64,000 nucleotides of DNA from GCA-003244245 sp050700055 (lineage in GTDB: Bacteria > Actinomycetota > Actinomycetes > Mycobacteriales > Pseudonocardiaceae): NCBI GenBank assembly GCA_050700055.1, contig JBOHGE010000003.1:62001-126000 (forward strand). Reading direction: 5' to 3'. Positions 25,101 to 34,127 of the stretch are shown here, piece after piece. The position numbers were made by a program, and so were the translations under genes. Within the stretch, counting starts at the first letter, position 1. Each line of letters begins with the position of its first letter. The notes under the pieces were generated by a model. That model was not told where the DNA came from, ran no database searches, and saw only the letters and a list, made by a program, of their open reading frames with translations.

Positions 25101-26693
25101 CTACTGGCCGCGGCTGGCGGGATCAACCCTGGCCCACCGGAGCAGGTCGGTCATCCTGAACGTGTTGGGGGTCTGGCTCGGCAGGGAAGGCCGGAACCCG
25201 GAGTTGAGGTAGGAGAACCTGTCGAGCTGGAGCAGTCCGATGATCGTCTCGGCGACGATCCGGCCACCGACCGGCCCAAGCCGCACACCACCGTTGAGGA
25301 CACTGGCCTCGCGCATGGTGTAGTACCACAGCGGCGTGCTGGCCTCAAGGCCAAGACCGTACCGGCGCAACTCAGGAAAGTGGGTTGACCCGAGGACCGG
25401 CGATCCGGTGTCCGCAGCGATTCGTTGGCCGGAGGGCAGCGACCAGGTCAAGTGGCGCAGCAGGTTCCGCTGCGGCAACGAGATCGGCGCGTCCCGGCTG
25501 GGGATAGCCGCGAGTGGTAACCGGAACAACGGTGTGGAGATACTGGTGTCGATCAGCTTGTTCGGCCGTACGTGCTGGGTCTGGTCGCCGCCGAAGTCGA
25601 AGAACGTCTGCCAGCCGATGAACCGTCGCGGCGCCCGCGCCCCACCGCGCAGGTCGACCGGGTCGGCTTGGCCCTCACCGGCCGGGTCGAAGATGAATCC
25701 GAAGAACGCCGGCGCGCCCGTCGCGGGATTGCCGCCGAGGTCACCTTGCAGATTCGCCCGGTACGACGGACGGATCAGGCTGTGCCCGAACCGGTAGGTG
25801 CCGGTCTGGAACTCGACCGGCATGGCCGGTTTGCTGAAGCGGTACCAGCGCCGGCCGTTGCGCAAGATGTCGTCCACCAGCGGTCGCCCGACGATCTGCG
25901 GCAGGAACTCATTCACCACGATCCACTGCCAGTGATGCATCATCGTGCGCCGGGACTCGTGCCAGGCGTCGCCCGGTAGCCCGTTGTTCCGCCGGAAGTC
26001 CACGGTCCGGTTGTGTGCCAACAGAAACGCCGCGTGCAGACCCGCAATCATGAGATTCTCGTCGTTACGCGGTTCCGCAATGATCGCTTTCAGGTCCCGG
26101 TCGCGTGGCAGGTCCTCGAACAACCCGCCACTCTCGATCCGGAATTTGGCACGGTCGGCGGATCGGTAGAGCTGCGGGTTGGCCGACGGTCCACCGCCGT
26201 ACACCGAGTCGAGGTCGAGCCTCGGGTCACGGGCGTTCGGCGTCCGGGTGGGCTCGGTGACCACACCGAGCCGTGAGGTGTTGTCGAAGGTGACGTCATG
26301 GTCGAGGAACTGCCCGAGAAACGTCGTGCCCGCGGTCATGTCACGGACGTCCTGGTCGACATTTCTCGGGCTGAGCGCCGGATTGGTGATCAGCCGGACC
26401 GGGCCCTCGTTCAGCGGGTCCGCAGCGTCCAGCAGCCCGCCAGACTTGCCGATGTCGCTCATCGCGTCACGGACGGCCGCGGAACGCGGGTCGGCAAACG
26501 CCGGAAGCTGAAACATCCGGCTGAACCGAGGATCGGGGGCGGAAGTAGGGACCGGCCCCTCGACCACTTCAGCAAGCGCTTCGACGTTATTCAGCGTCAG
26601 CACACCGGCCGCGCCGACGCCGAGCCCGGCGAGGAATCGACGCCTCCCGATTCCAGTTCGCTGACCCATGGGTTCGTTATCCGAACTGGTCAT
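25101..26693 (-). CDS. Haem peroxidase of the animal/peroxinectin type, Tat-exported
   Basis: 530 residues. The N-terminus has a twin-arginine signal (GRRRFLAGLGVGAAG), so export in folded form is expected. The distal His is in FLGQFLDHDVTFD, with Asp next to it as in animal peroxidases. The proximal-His region is TYRFGHSLIR, and an Arg-Glu pair can be placed near the middle. ATG 26693 has AGGAGAA directly upstream. Members of this family oxidise halides or phenols with H2O2; the substrate is not predictable. Confidence 0.88.
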   Translation of the reverse strand: MTSSDNEPMGQRTGIGRRRFLAGLGVGAAGVLTLNNVEALAEVVEGPVPTSAPDPRFSRMFQLPAFADPRSAAVRDAMSDIGKSGGLLDAADPLNEGPVRLITNPALSPRNVDQDVRDMTAGTTFLGQFLDHDVTFDNTSRLGVVTEPTRTPNARDPRLDLDSVYGGGPSANPQLYRSADRAKFRIESGGLFEDLPRDRDLKAIIAEPRNDENLMIAGLHAAFLLAHNRTVDFRRNNGLPGDAWHESRRTMMHHWQWIVVNEFLPQIVGRPLVDDILRNGRRWYRFSKPAMPVEFQTGTYRFGHSLIRPSYRANLQGDLGGNPATGAPAFFGFIFDPAGEGQADPVDLRGGARAPRRFIGWQTFFDFGGDQTQHVRPNKLIDTSISTPLFRLPLAAIPSRDAPISLPQRNLLRHLTWSLPSGQRIAADTGSPVLGSTHFPELRRYGLGLEASTPLWYYTMREASVLNGGVRLGPVGGRIVAETIIGLLQLDRFSYLNSGFRPSLPSQTPNTFRMTDLLRWARVDPASRGQ

Positions 26694-27082
26694 GCATTCT
26701 CCTCGAAATCGCTCTTCGCTGTGCCGGGTCGGCCGCCGTTGTTAAAGCGCCGAATGCTCACGTGTGTCGCGGTATGATCATGTGAGGGTGCCTCAGCTCG
26801 ATGCCGGCGTAGCTGGTCTCGGTGTGCCACCTGCAATCGATCTGCGACCAGCGGCATGGGGGACGGCACGGCAGCCGGGCGAGAACCCGAGACCGGCGGT
26901 CATCGCAGCGGGTGTCCACGAGCCGGCGTTCGGCCCCACGTCCACGAGGTTCACGGGGGAACACTGTGCTCCAAAAGTGAACAAAACTAGCCTAAAAGTT
27001 GAACAGGGGATTACGATAAAAACCATGAAAGGTGGACGAAACGCGCAGAACGGCAGCTCGCCCGCAGTGTTCTCGCGGGCGA
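26694..27082. other. Gap between peroxidase and the hisS-fragment ORF
   Basis: About 390 bases with no supported gene. An AT-rich patch at 26970-27025 contains the imperfect direct repeat AAAAGTGAACA / AAAAGTTGAACA. Confidence 0.4.
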
Positions 27083-27373
27083 CTACCCGGGCGAGATCCG
27101 CGTGGGCAACGCGGAGATGTCCTCGCCGATCTTGCCAGCGAAGACCGCCAGCAGCTCGAACGCGTTACAGCGCCGCGCGTCGTCAGCCAGGCGATCCCTG
27201 GTACCGGCGACCTGCGCCATGAATCTCATCCTCTTACGGCATGCCGCCTCGTACACGGCAGGCTCCGTGACCTCGGTCATAGCCTCGCGTAGTTCACTTT
27301 CAGCGAAGCGGGTAAGCGATTCCTCGAGATCGCGCTGCAGGGCGATCAGATCCGACTTGGCAAGCAAGTGCAC
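27083..27373 (-). pseudogene. Small ORF fused to a duplicated hisS start
   Basis: GTG 27373 (AAGGA upstream) opens 96 codons, 25 bases after the fabV stop. Its first ~50 codons encode a helical acidic segment of unknown origin. The end reads FMAQVAGTRDRLADDARR ... LLAVFAGKIGEDISAL, matching hisS codons 1-60 (MAQAAEPPSGTRDFLADDVRRR, LEVFAGKLGEDASAL) with about 25 codons deleted. The DNA before the internal ATG also resembles the hisS ribosome-site region. This is a diverged partial duplication of hisS, not a synthetase. Confidence 0.6.
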
Positions 27374-27398
27374 GAGAATCCTTCCCGGATCGAGCCAG

Positions 27399-28610
27399 TC
27401 AGGTCGTGGCCCCGGTCGGCCAAAGAAGGCTAGGATCCACTGGCTCGTCGTAGTCGACGCCGGGGACGGCGAAGCCATACAGTCGGCTCACTTCATTGCG
27501 AAACCAGTCGACGTCGGCAATATCGGCGATATTCTCCGGCGCGGCGGCCCTCCAACGGGCAGCGACAGCGGCCTGCACGTCGTCGGCAAGCTCCCAGCGG
27601 TCACAACGAATTCGACCATAATCATCGACTTCCATAGGTGTGGTACCGATGAGTTGGTCCCACAGCTCCGTGAGTTGACCAATGGGCGAGCGCATGGTTT
27701 CACCCATGACGCCGCGCAACAGCCCAACGTAGAGGGCGATACCGGGGATTACCGTGGAGGATTGCGTGACGGCGGCACCGTTGACTGACGTCACCGCGCG
27801 TCCACCGTGCCTACCGGCTAGTTTGGCGTTTAGGGTTCTCGCAGTTTCTTCCAAATGGGCTTTGGCAACACCAATAGTGCCTTCTCGATAGATCGCCGAG
27901 GTCAACTCGGAGCCGATGTAGGAGAGCGCAACGGTCTGGAAACCCGGCCGGATCAGACCACATCGCTCCACGGCGTCGATCCAGCGTTCCCAGTCCTCCC
28001 CACCCATGACTTTCACAGTTGCCTCGATGTCGTCGCTGGTAGCGGCTGAGACCTCGACCTCCCGTAGCAGGGGAGCGCCGTCATCATCGAATACCAGCGT
28101 CTTCGTGTGATGTACCTGTCCAACCGGCTTGATGACAGACCTATAGGTATTGCCGGTAACCGGGTCAGCCCGACGGGCGGACGCAACGCTGTAAATCAGA
28201 TAGTCGACACGCCCGAACCGCCGCGCAATCAAATCTATGACCTCGGTCTTGGTGGCGTCAGCGAAACAGTCCGCGCTGACGAACTCCATCTGCGTACGAG
28301 CCTTGGCAGCAAGCTGAGCGGTCGCGATGGTGCGATACCAACCGGCAGTGGCCGTGCGCCGAGCGGACCACGACTTCTCGTAGCACAGACCCACGCCGGA
28401 AATCCCGTACCGAGCAAGCCCGACGATCGTGGCAGCCAGCCCGTACCCGGCGCTGGCACCGATGACCAGGGCGACCGGGCGGCGGCGATCACCCGTGTCG
28501 ACTGCGGGCACCTGAGACCACATGTCCCCAACGATCCGAGCGCATCCGGTGGGGTGGGAGTCGAGCAAAAGGAAACCACGTCCGGTGGGGCGGACGGTGC
28601 GTGTGGTCAT
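27399..28610 (-). CDS. fabV: Trans-2-enoyl-ACP/CoA reductase, FabV type
   Basis: 403 residues. FabV enzymes reduce the enoyl double bond with NADH in the last step of fatty-acid elongation and are insensitive to triclosan. Motifs: the start RPTGRGFLLLDSHPTGC, GASAGYGLAAT for NADH, the TAGWY and YSVASARRADP segments, and the catalytic Y-x8-K (Y-REGTIGVA-K). ATG 28610 has GAGAGG upstream; an upstream in-frame ATG at 28640 also exists. An acyl-carrier-like ORF precedes it directly on the same strand. FabV is uncommon in actinomycetes, which normally use InhA/FabI. Confidence 0.9.
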   Translation of the reverse strand: MTTRTVRPTGRGFLLLDSHPTGCARIVGDMWSQVPAVDTGDRRRPVALVIGASAGYGLAATIVGLARYGISGVGLCYEKSWSARRTATAGWYRTIATAQLAAKARTQMEFVSADCFADATKTEVIDLIARRFGRVDYLIYSVASARRADPVTGNTYRSVIKPVGQVHHTKTLVFDDDGAPLLREVEVSAATSDDIEATVKVMGGEDWERWIDAVERCGLIRPGFQTVALSYIGSELTSAIYREGTIGVAKAHLEETARTLNAKLAGRHGGRAVTSVNGAAVTQSSTVIPGIALYVGLLRGVMGETMRSPIGQLTELWDQLIGTTPMEVDDYGRIRCDRWELADDVQAAVAARWRAAAPENIADIADVDWFRNEVSRLYGFAVPGVDYDEPVDPSLLWPTGATT

Positions 28611-28642
28611 GAGTCGCCTCTCGATGTCAGGGATGTTCATCT

Positions 28643-28840
28643 TCAGCCGTGCCGGTACTCGCACGTACCGATGTCCCCGTCTGGGACCGTGACGCCGAGT
28701 CGCGCTTCCAACGTCACGACAAGATCAAGCCGCGAAAGGCTGTCCAGGCCAAACTCCACCTCGAGACGTAGACCCGGGTCACCGCGGAACGTTCGAACTC
28801 CTTGATCAGCAATGCGCAATACGCACAATAGCTTCCGCAC
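28643..28840 (-). CDS. Acyl carrier protein-like, short
   Basis: 65 residues from GTG 28840. EFGLDSLSRLDLVVTLE contains the phosphopantetheine site (D-S-L), and RLGVTVPDGDI is the usual helix III lead-in. The final helix is missing, so it is about 15 residues shorter than normal carrier proteins and may be damaged at the 3' end, 3 bases before the longer fabV start. Pairing with FabV suggests a dedicated acyl-chain reduction. Confidence 0.6.
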   Translation of the reverse strand: MRKLLCVLRIADQGVRTFRGDPGLRLEVEFGLDSLSRLDLVVTLEARLGVTVPDGDIGTCEYRHG

Positions 28841-29158
28841 ATCAGCGACTCGGTGACGGACCGGGGGACGACGCCGTGCATCGTCTTCAGTCCACCACCA
28901 TCACGGATCTTGATCACGTAGGCTGAGCAGCTCACTCGGCCGAGAACCTCCCGAGCAGGACCACGTGACCCTCCAAGCGGTCATTCTCTGGGCGTGACAC
29001 TTGAGCCGAGTTTTGCAGACGTCTCCCGCGATGGTCGCCCGTCTCACGTCTCCCAGACGCCGAGTGCGACCGGCCGCTTCGGGGTCGCACGGTCGGTCTC
29101 TTCGGGTAAGCACCATTCGGAGCCAACTCCCTAGGCGCGGCGCGCCACCCTGAGGAGT

Positions 29159-29197
29159 GAAATATGGGTGACCGGCGGTCCCGGTCACCCATATTTC
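29159..29197. repeat. 17-bp-arm perfect inverted repeat
   Basis: 29159-29175 pairs exactly with 29181-29197 around a 5-base loop. No gene end adjoins it, so a terminator role is only possible if a lost gene once lay here. Confidence 0.85.
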
Positions 29198-29444
29198 GAA
29201 GCAATGGCGGTTCACCGGTCGGTTGGCGTGGTCTTGTCGTTGCCGGTTGTTGCCGGAAGTAGTCGAGATCAGCGAGTGGGGCTCGGGGTGGTGGTCTGTG
29301 CTGGTGCTGCCCGGAGGGCCGGGGTAATGTCGCGAAGCTAAGAATATCTCCTGCCGGCAGAGCTGTGCGAGCACACCAGACAGCACAGCTGCCAGACTGA
29401 TCAAGAGCGGCTATCCTTGGCGTCCCCCGCTGCCACGACCCCCA

Positions 29445-29507
29445 TGATCGCTGTTTGGGTGCCGAGAACGACAAGTTTTGTCGTTCTCGGCACCCAAACA
29501 GCGATCA
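29445..29507. repeat. 30-bp-arm perfect inverted repeat
   Basis: 29445-29474 is the exact reverse complement of 29478-29507 with a 3-base centre (GTT). Transcribed in either direction it would give a very stable hairpin. It lies about 140 bases before the epimerase start. Confidence 0.92.
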
Positions 29508-29646
29508 CCACCCCGAGAAACACCATCCACCAAGATCACCTCGAAACGTCCCTTGACATCGCGCAGCACCGGCCGGCTGTCAGCACCGGAACCGGCGGCG
29601 GCGACGGGGTGCGGAGATCATCGAGCTGTGACGTAGCGTGCGCCAC

Positions 29647-30747
29647 ATGCGGATTCTGATCACCGGCGGTGCGGGCTTCATCGGCTCGCACGTCGCCGAC
29701 CTGCTCGCCACCCAGGGACACTCGGTGGTGCTGCTGGACTCGTTCCTGCCCCAGGCCCACGGCTGCGACACGCCGCCGGAGTGGCTACAGGGCCACGAGC
29801 TGGTGCACGGTGATGTCCGGGACGGCGAGCTGCTGGGCCGCCTGCTGCCCGGGGTGGACGCGGTCTGTCACCAGGCGGCGATGGTCGGGCATGGGCTGGA
29901 TCCCTGCGACGCCCCGGACTACACGGCCAACAACGACCTCGGCACCGCCGTGTTGCTGGCCGCGATGCACAAGACGGGGGTGCGCCAGCTGGTGCTGGCC
30001 AGCTCGATGGTGGTCTACGGGGAGGGCCGCTACGCCTGCCCGGCACACGGCATCGTCCCGGCGCCCGTGCGGCAGGCCGACGACATCGCCGCCGGCCGAT
30101 ACGAGGTGCCCTGCCCGCATTGCGGCGCTGATCTCGATCCGCTACTGGTTCGCGAGGACGTCCCGCTGGACCCGCGCAGCACCTACGCCGTCACCAAGCT
30201 GGCCCAGGAGTATCTCGCCGCGGCATGGGCCAGGCAGACCGGTTCGGGGGTGTGGGCGCTGCGCTACCACAACGTCTACGGCTCCCGGATGCCGCGCGAC
30301 ACCCCCTATGCGGGGGTGGCGTCGATCTTCCGGTCAGCGCTGGCCCGCGGCGAGCCGCCGCAGGTGCTGGAGGACGGGCGGCAGCGCCGGGATTTCGTGC
30401 ACGTGTCCGACGTCGCCTGGGCCAATGCGCTCGCGCTGGAAGCCGAACCGTGGTGGGGCCGGTGCGAGCCGGTCAACGTCTGCTCCGGGGAGCCGCACAC
30501 CGTCGGCGAGCTGGCCGCCGAGCTGGCCCGGGCGATGAACGGGCCGGCTCCGCAGATCGTCGGGGGGGCCCGGCCCGGCGATGTGCGGCACGTGACGGCT
30601 GACCCGGACCGGGCCGGCGAGTTGCTCGGTTACCGGGCACAGGTGGGCTTCACCGAGGGCGTCACCAGCTTCGCCACCGATCCGCTGCGCGAGCCGGCCA
30701 CCACTGGTCGACAGGTGCATCAAGCAGATTCAGCACCTCCGCGATGA
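29647..30747 (+). CDS. NAD-dependent epimerase/dehydratase, dTDP-rhamnose 4-epimerase-like
   Basis: 366 residues, extended SDR. TGGAGFIGSH binds NAD; the catalytic Y-x3-K is in STYAVTKLAQE. An insertion between the core and the active site carries CPAHG ... CPHCGADL, a zinc-ribbon-like pair seen in the dTDP-L-rhamnose 4-epimerase branch. ATG 29647 (MRILITGG) is chosen over GTG 29638. Its last 86 bases overlap the end of the convergent ligase gene. A role in cell-surface or glycan sugar supply is inferred. Confidence 0.82.
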   Translation: MRILITGGAGFIGSHVADLLATQGHSVVLLDSFLPQAHGCDTPPEWLQGHELVHGDVRDGELLGRLLPGVDAVCHQAAMVGHGLDPCDAPDYTANNDLGTAVLLAAMHKTGVRQLVLASSMVVYGEGRYACPAHGIVPAPVRQADDIAAGRYEVPCPHCGADLDPLLVREDVPLDPRSTYAVTKLAQEYLAAAWARQTGSGVWALRYHNVYGSRMPRDTPYAGVASIFRSALARGEPPQVLEDGRQRRDFVHVSDVAWANALALEAEPWWGRCEPVNVCSGEPHTVGELAAELARAMNGPAPQIVGGARPGDVRHVTADPDRAGELLGYRAQVGFTEGVTSFATDPLREPATTGRQVHQADSAPPR

Positions 30748-31915
30748 AGGACACCGTTCCCACGGCCAGCACGATGGGTCCCAGGTCTTCGTGGCGCACG
30801 GTGTCCAGATACGGCGATCCCGCTCCCCATTTCGCGTAGGAGAGGTGCGCAGCCCGAGCTCTCACCTTGGTGACCGGTAAACCGCGCAACACGCTGTCGA
30901 CGCCTACCGTCGACTTGCCGTCCGGAAATGAGATCAAGACGTTGTCCGGGCGCCCATACCGGGCAGACGTCCATTGGATTGCCGCCGCTACTCCCACCTG
31001 ATTTATCGCACAATCGAGCACCCAGGTGGACCCCCGCCGGCGATGAGCCGACAGCCGACCGGGCAGCCGGATACCGCGAAACAACTCGGCAGTCGTCGCG
31101 TAGCTCGGTTCGGCGATACCCAAGCCGCTCAACAACTCCAGTCCAGCGACGTAACCCAGCTGGCCATTGGACGCCCCCAGTCCGGACGGCCACGGCAGCG
31201 CCGGTAGCTGCTGGGCGTCGATGACCCGGGCGCGTTTTCTCGCGACCGCCGCGATGACCTCCATGACCGCCGGAGCTTGTCCAGGCTGGGTCACCACCCG
31301 CTTGGTGCGCTGCGTCACGACCCCGAGCTTGTCCACCGCGATCTCTCGAACATCGCATCCCAGAATGCCGAGATGCTCGTCGAAGATACGCGTCACCGCT
31401 ACCACATCAGGCGACAGCAACGAGACCTCGTCACTGCTGCCACCCAGCCCGGCCTCGAAAACCCATGCGTCGCAGGCAATATCACTGAAGTGCAGAACAC
31501 CGGCCATGGTGAACAGACCGGTAGGGGACAGGTACCCGTCATCGGGAAGATCGTCGCCACACCGTTGGAGTGTCTGGTCGACAGCGTCGGCCAATCGGGA
31601 GAACTCGGCCGACGTGATGGACCGTCCATCGACCCGGATGCGTTCTCGATGGCTTCGAAACCCCGGGCTCGTCACGGTACCGACCCGCAATCCGGCGGCG
31701 GCCAGGGTAGCCGATGCATACGCCGCAGCGGTTCCCTTTCCCTTGGATCCGACGACCACGACAAGCGGCACCGGACTGCGTCGCACATCCGCATAACGCA
31801 GGCCGATGAGCGCCTGGAGAAAAGCCCGGGCCCGCGCCTTACTGGGCTTGGCACCGCGAGCCCGACCACGTAGCCGTTCACGGAAGAACGGCTCGTCGAC
31901 AGGATCGGTCACCAT
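30662..31915 (-). CDS. Mur-ligase / folylpolyglutamate synthase-like ligase
   Basis: 417 residues from ATG 31915. The P-loop GSKGKGTAAAYAS and the following TSPGFRSHRERIRVDG, with FEAGLGG and TRIFDEHLGILG, follow the FPGS/DHFS order (G-TNGKGS in classical members). The C-terminal domain is shorter and diverged. Classical folC would couple glutamate to folates; here an altered substrate is likely. It overlaps the upstream membrane-protein gene by 7 bases, so the two are co-transcribed. Confidence 0.72.
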   Translation of the reverse strand: MVTDPVDEPFFRERLRGRARGAKPSKARARAFLQALIGLRYADVRRSPVPLVVVVGSKGKGTAAAYASATLAAAGLRVGTVTSPGFRSHRERIRVDGRSITSAEFSRLADAVDQTLQRCGDDLPDDGYLSPTGLFTMAGVLHFSDIACDAWVFEAGLGGSSDEVSLLSPDVVAVTRIFDEHLGILGCDVREIAVDKLGVVTQRTKRVVTQPGQAPAVMEVIAAVARKRARVIDAQQLPALPWPSGLGASNGQLGYVAGLELLSGLGIAEPSYATTAELFRGIRLPGRLSAHRRRGSTWVLDCAINQVGVAAAIQWTSARYGRPDNVLISFPDGKSTVGVDSVLRGLPVTKVRARAAHLSYAKWGAGSPYLDTVRHEDLGPIVLAVGTVSFIAEVLNLLDAPVDQWWPARAADRWRSW

Positions 31916-33249
31916 GTCGTGAGCAGCAGGTGGTTGACCGCCAATGCGGTCGCCGCCTGAGCGCCCAGCCACCAGCGGACCTGCCGCCGCGGTAGGAGCG
32001 CGGCCCCGGCGATCAACCAGACCGCGAACGGCAACCAGATCCGCTCCACCTCGGCCTTGCTCAGCCCAGACAGATCGGCGACCAGCACCGCCAGCGCGGC
32101 GGCCCCGCAGAGCAACACCAGGGCACGGCTGCCGACCCCGGGCGCAGCGCCGGGCCCGAACACCCGGCGCAACCCAGCCACCCCGGCCGGGCCGAGCACC
32201 ACCGCCAGGCACGCCAGGTCAGCCCACACCCAGTAACCGTAGGGGCGCTCCAGGCCGTACTCACCCGGCTGGTAGTACCGGATCTTGACCTGCTGGTACC
32301 CGTCGAGCCACCAGAAACCGGCGACGGCGAAGGCGGCCACCACCGCGGCGACGCCGGCGCCGGCCACCAGCAGCCCGGTGACCCGGCGAGCGGCGATCGC
32401 GACGGCCAGCGCGAGCGGCCCCGCCAGCACCAGCCCGTAGGACAGGTACAGGCCGGCACCGAGCACCAGCCCACCGGCCGCGGACGCGGCCACCGCAGCG
32501 ACGTCGAGCCGGACCCGGGCGGCACCGGTAGCGAGCAGGGCCACTCCCCAGGCCAGCACCCCGGCGAACAGCCCGTCGGCGGACACCCCCACCCACACCG
32601 CACCCGGAAACAGCACCCCGAACGGCAGCGCGGCCCTGGCGGTGGCCTCGGCACCCAAGGCCCGCAGGGTGACCGCGACCGCGACCCCTGCGGTCGAGCC
32701 GACCAGCACGCACAGCAACGCCGCCGGCGCCCCGCCAGGCAGGCAGATGCGGTCCAGCCCAATAAAGATCAGTAACGCACCGGGGGGATGGCCGGCAACG
32801 TGGGTAGTCCAGGACTCGGGTTGCAAACCCGGTATCCGCTCGGCGAAGACTTCCAGCATCGCGCCGACGTCACCGACCCTCGGGACGTCGTGCAGGTACT
32901 CGGTGTCAGTGGTCAGCCGGTCGGCGATCCCGCGTTGCCACCCGTCGACCAGGGCCAGGCTCATCGTCCAGGCCAACGCGGCAGCCGCGGACAGTCCGAG
33001 CAACGGTCGCCAGGGCAGCCGGGCGGCCAGCTCGGGTCCGTGCAGCACGGTGAGCACCGCGACCAGCACCGCGACAACCGTTCCAGGACCGGCGTGCGGC
33101 AGCCACTGGGCACCCAGCGGCGGGGCATCGACATGCAGCGGCACCCCACGTTCGAGCAGCCGGCGACCCACCACCGCCGCCACCGCGACCAGCAGCCCGG
33201 CACACCCCACAGCCGCCACATCCGCCCGACCCACAACCCCCACCCCCAC
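31909..33249 (-). CDS. Polytopic membrane protein, GT-C glycosyltransferase-like
   Basis: About 446 residues with roughly 11-12 hydrophobic segments. A conserved-looking extracytoplasmic loop reads WTTHVAGHPPGALL, and SADGLFAGVLAW follows, as in GT-C-fold mannosyl/arabinosyltransferase-like proteins. Function is not assigned. The start is taken as GTG 33249 (or 33243), just downstream of a long inverted repeat; coding upstream of it has no membrane character. With the epimerase and ligase it could form a cell-envelope sugar unit. Confidence 0.6.
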   Translation of the reverse strand: MGVGVVGRADVAAVGCAGLLVAVAAVVGRRLLERGVPLHVDAPPLGAQWLPHAGPGTVVAVLVAVLTVLHGPELAARLPWRPLLGLSAAAALAWTMSLALVDGWQRGIADRLTTDTEYLHDVPRVGDVGAMLEVFAERIPGLQPESWTTHVAGHPPGALLIFIGLDRICLPGGAPAALLCVLVGSTAGVAVAVTLRALGAEATARAALPFGVLFPGAVWVGVSADGLFAGVLAWGVALLATGAARVRLDVAAVAASAAGGLVLGAGLYLSYGLVLAGPLALAVAIAARRVTGLLVAGAGVAAVVAAFAVAGFWWLDGYQQVKIRYYQPGEYGLERPYGYWVWADLACLAVVLGPAGVAGLRRVFGPGAAPGVGSRALVLLCGAAALAVLVADLSGLSKAEVERIWLPFAVWLIAGAALLPRRQVRWWLGAQAATALAVNHLLLTTW

Positions 33250-33264
33250 CCGGTCGCCGGTCGT

Positions 33265-33318
33265 GAACTCGACGTCAGCGACATCTCCGCACCGGCAAAT
33301 GTCGCTGACGTCGAGTTC
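33265..33318. repeat. 20-bp-arm perfect inverted repeat
   Basis: 33265-33284 pairs exactly with 33299-33318 around 14 bases. It sits between the membrane protein start and a rightward small gene, so it is in a divergent promoter region rather than behind a gene. Confidence 0.88.
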
Positions 33319-33418
33319 AGGACGTGCCCGCCTGGCGGCGAGATGCGTATCCTGGCGGTGGGTACGCGCTCCCCCGCGTCGAGGATCGATCTTTTCCGAC
33401 CTGGTGCGGGAGTTACTA

Positions 33419-33766
33419 ATGGGGCTTGGGCCGATGCAGTCCGACCTACCACACCGAGGACCATCAGCACCCACGACGCCGGTCTGGGTGCATCTGGAAC
33501 AGCTGTTCCCGCGTGCCAAGCATGATCAGCGGCGCACCGTCGGTGACGGGTTGGACTGCACTGGGCGGGTCCGCGGCGAGCTGCACCGGTGGTGGCGCAC
33601 CGCTGAGGGCGTCTGGTTGGGCCAGGTCAGCTACGAGCTCGGCTACGCCGACGGGCGCGACTCCTGGCTGCGTATCGAGGACCAACTCATCCCGGCGACG
33701 GCGTTGCGCAAACGGTCCGACGGCAAGCACCTCCGCACCGCGGCGCGTCACCTGACCACCAGGTAG
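33419..33766 (+). CDS. Conserved small protein, unknown
   Basis: 115 residues from ATG 33419 with GGGAG upstream. It has a basic start with PVWVHLEQLFPRAKHDQR and a Trp-rich middle (HRWWRTAEGVWLGQVSY), looking like a small beta-rich domain common in actinobacteria. No functional family is known to me. It is convergent with the cold-shock gene, 18 bases apart. Confidence 0.6.
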   Translation: MGLGPMQSDLPHRGPSAPTTPVWVHLEQLFPRAKHDQRRTVGDGLDCTGRVRGELHRWWRTAEGVWLGQVSYELGYADGRDSWLRIEDQLIPATALRKRSDGKHLRTAARHLTTR

Positions 33767-33784
33767 CCCGCCCCGCGCCGGCGG

Positions 33785-33988
33785 TCAGGCCGGGGTGACG
33801 TTCTCGGCCTGGGGACCTTTGGGACCCTGCGTGATGTCGAAGTTGACCGCTTGGTTCTCTTCCAGGGACCTGAATCCTGCGGCGTTGATAGCCGAGTAGT
33901 GGACGAAGACATCCGGGCCTCCGCCGTCCTGAGCGATGAAGCCGAATCCCTTCTCCGAGTTGAACCACTTCACTGTCCCTGTCGCCAT
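33785..33988 (-). CDS. Cold-shock protein (CspA family)
   Basis: 67 residues. RNP1 (KGFGFI) and RNP2 (VFVHYSAI) motifs are present, and GTVKWFN opens the OB fold. It binds single-stranded RNA/DNA as a chaperone. ATG 33988 is preceded by GGAAGGG. The Gly-rich insert (AQDGGGPD) and the tail KGPQAENVTPA are typical of actinobacterial Csps. Confidence 0.95.
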   Translation of the reverse strand: MATGTVKWFNSEKGFGFIAQDGGGPDVFVHYSAINAAGFRSLEENQAVNFDITQGPKGPQAENVTPA

Positions 33989-34127
33989 GATGTTTCCCTT
34001 CCAGCAGGTACCGGCTGCGCTCGACCCGTTGCGAGCCAGCCATCTTCCGTGGCGCACCTTACTGCCAACCGGCGCGCTCGTCCTCGACTCGCTGAGACAC
34101 GGCCGCGGCCGGCTACCATGCTCAGCG

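Larger units (their letters stand above)
28841..29646. other. Large intergenic region with two long hairpins
   Basis: About 800 bases with no convincing gene on either strand. It contains two long perfect inverted repeats (29159-29197 and 29445-29507) and separates the leftward fabV unit from the rightward epimerase gene. Confidence 0.5.
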
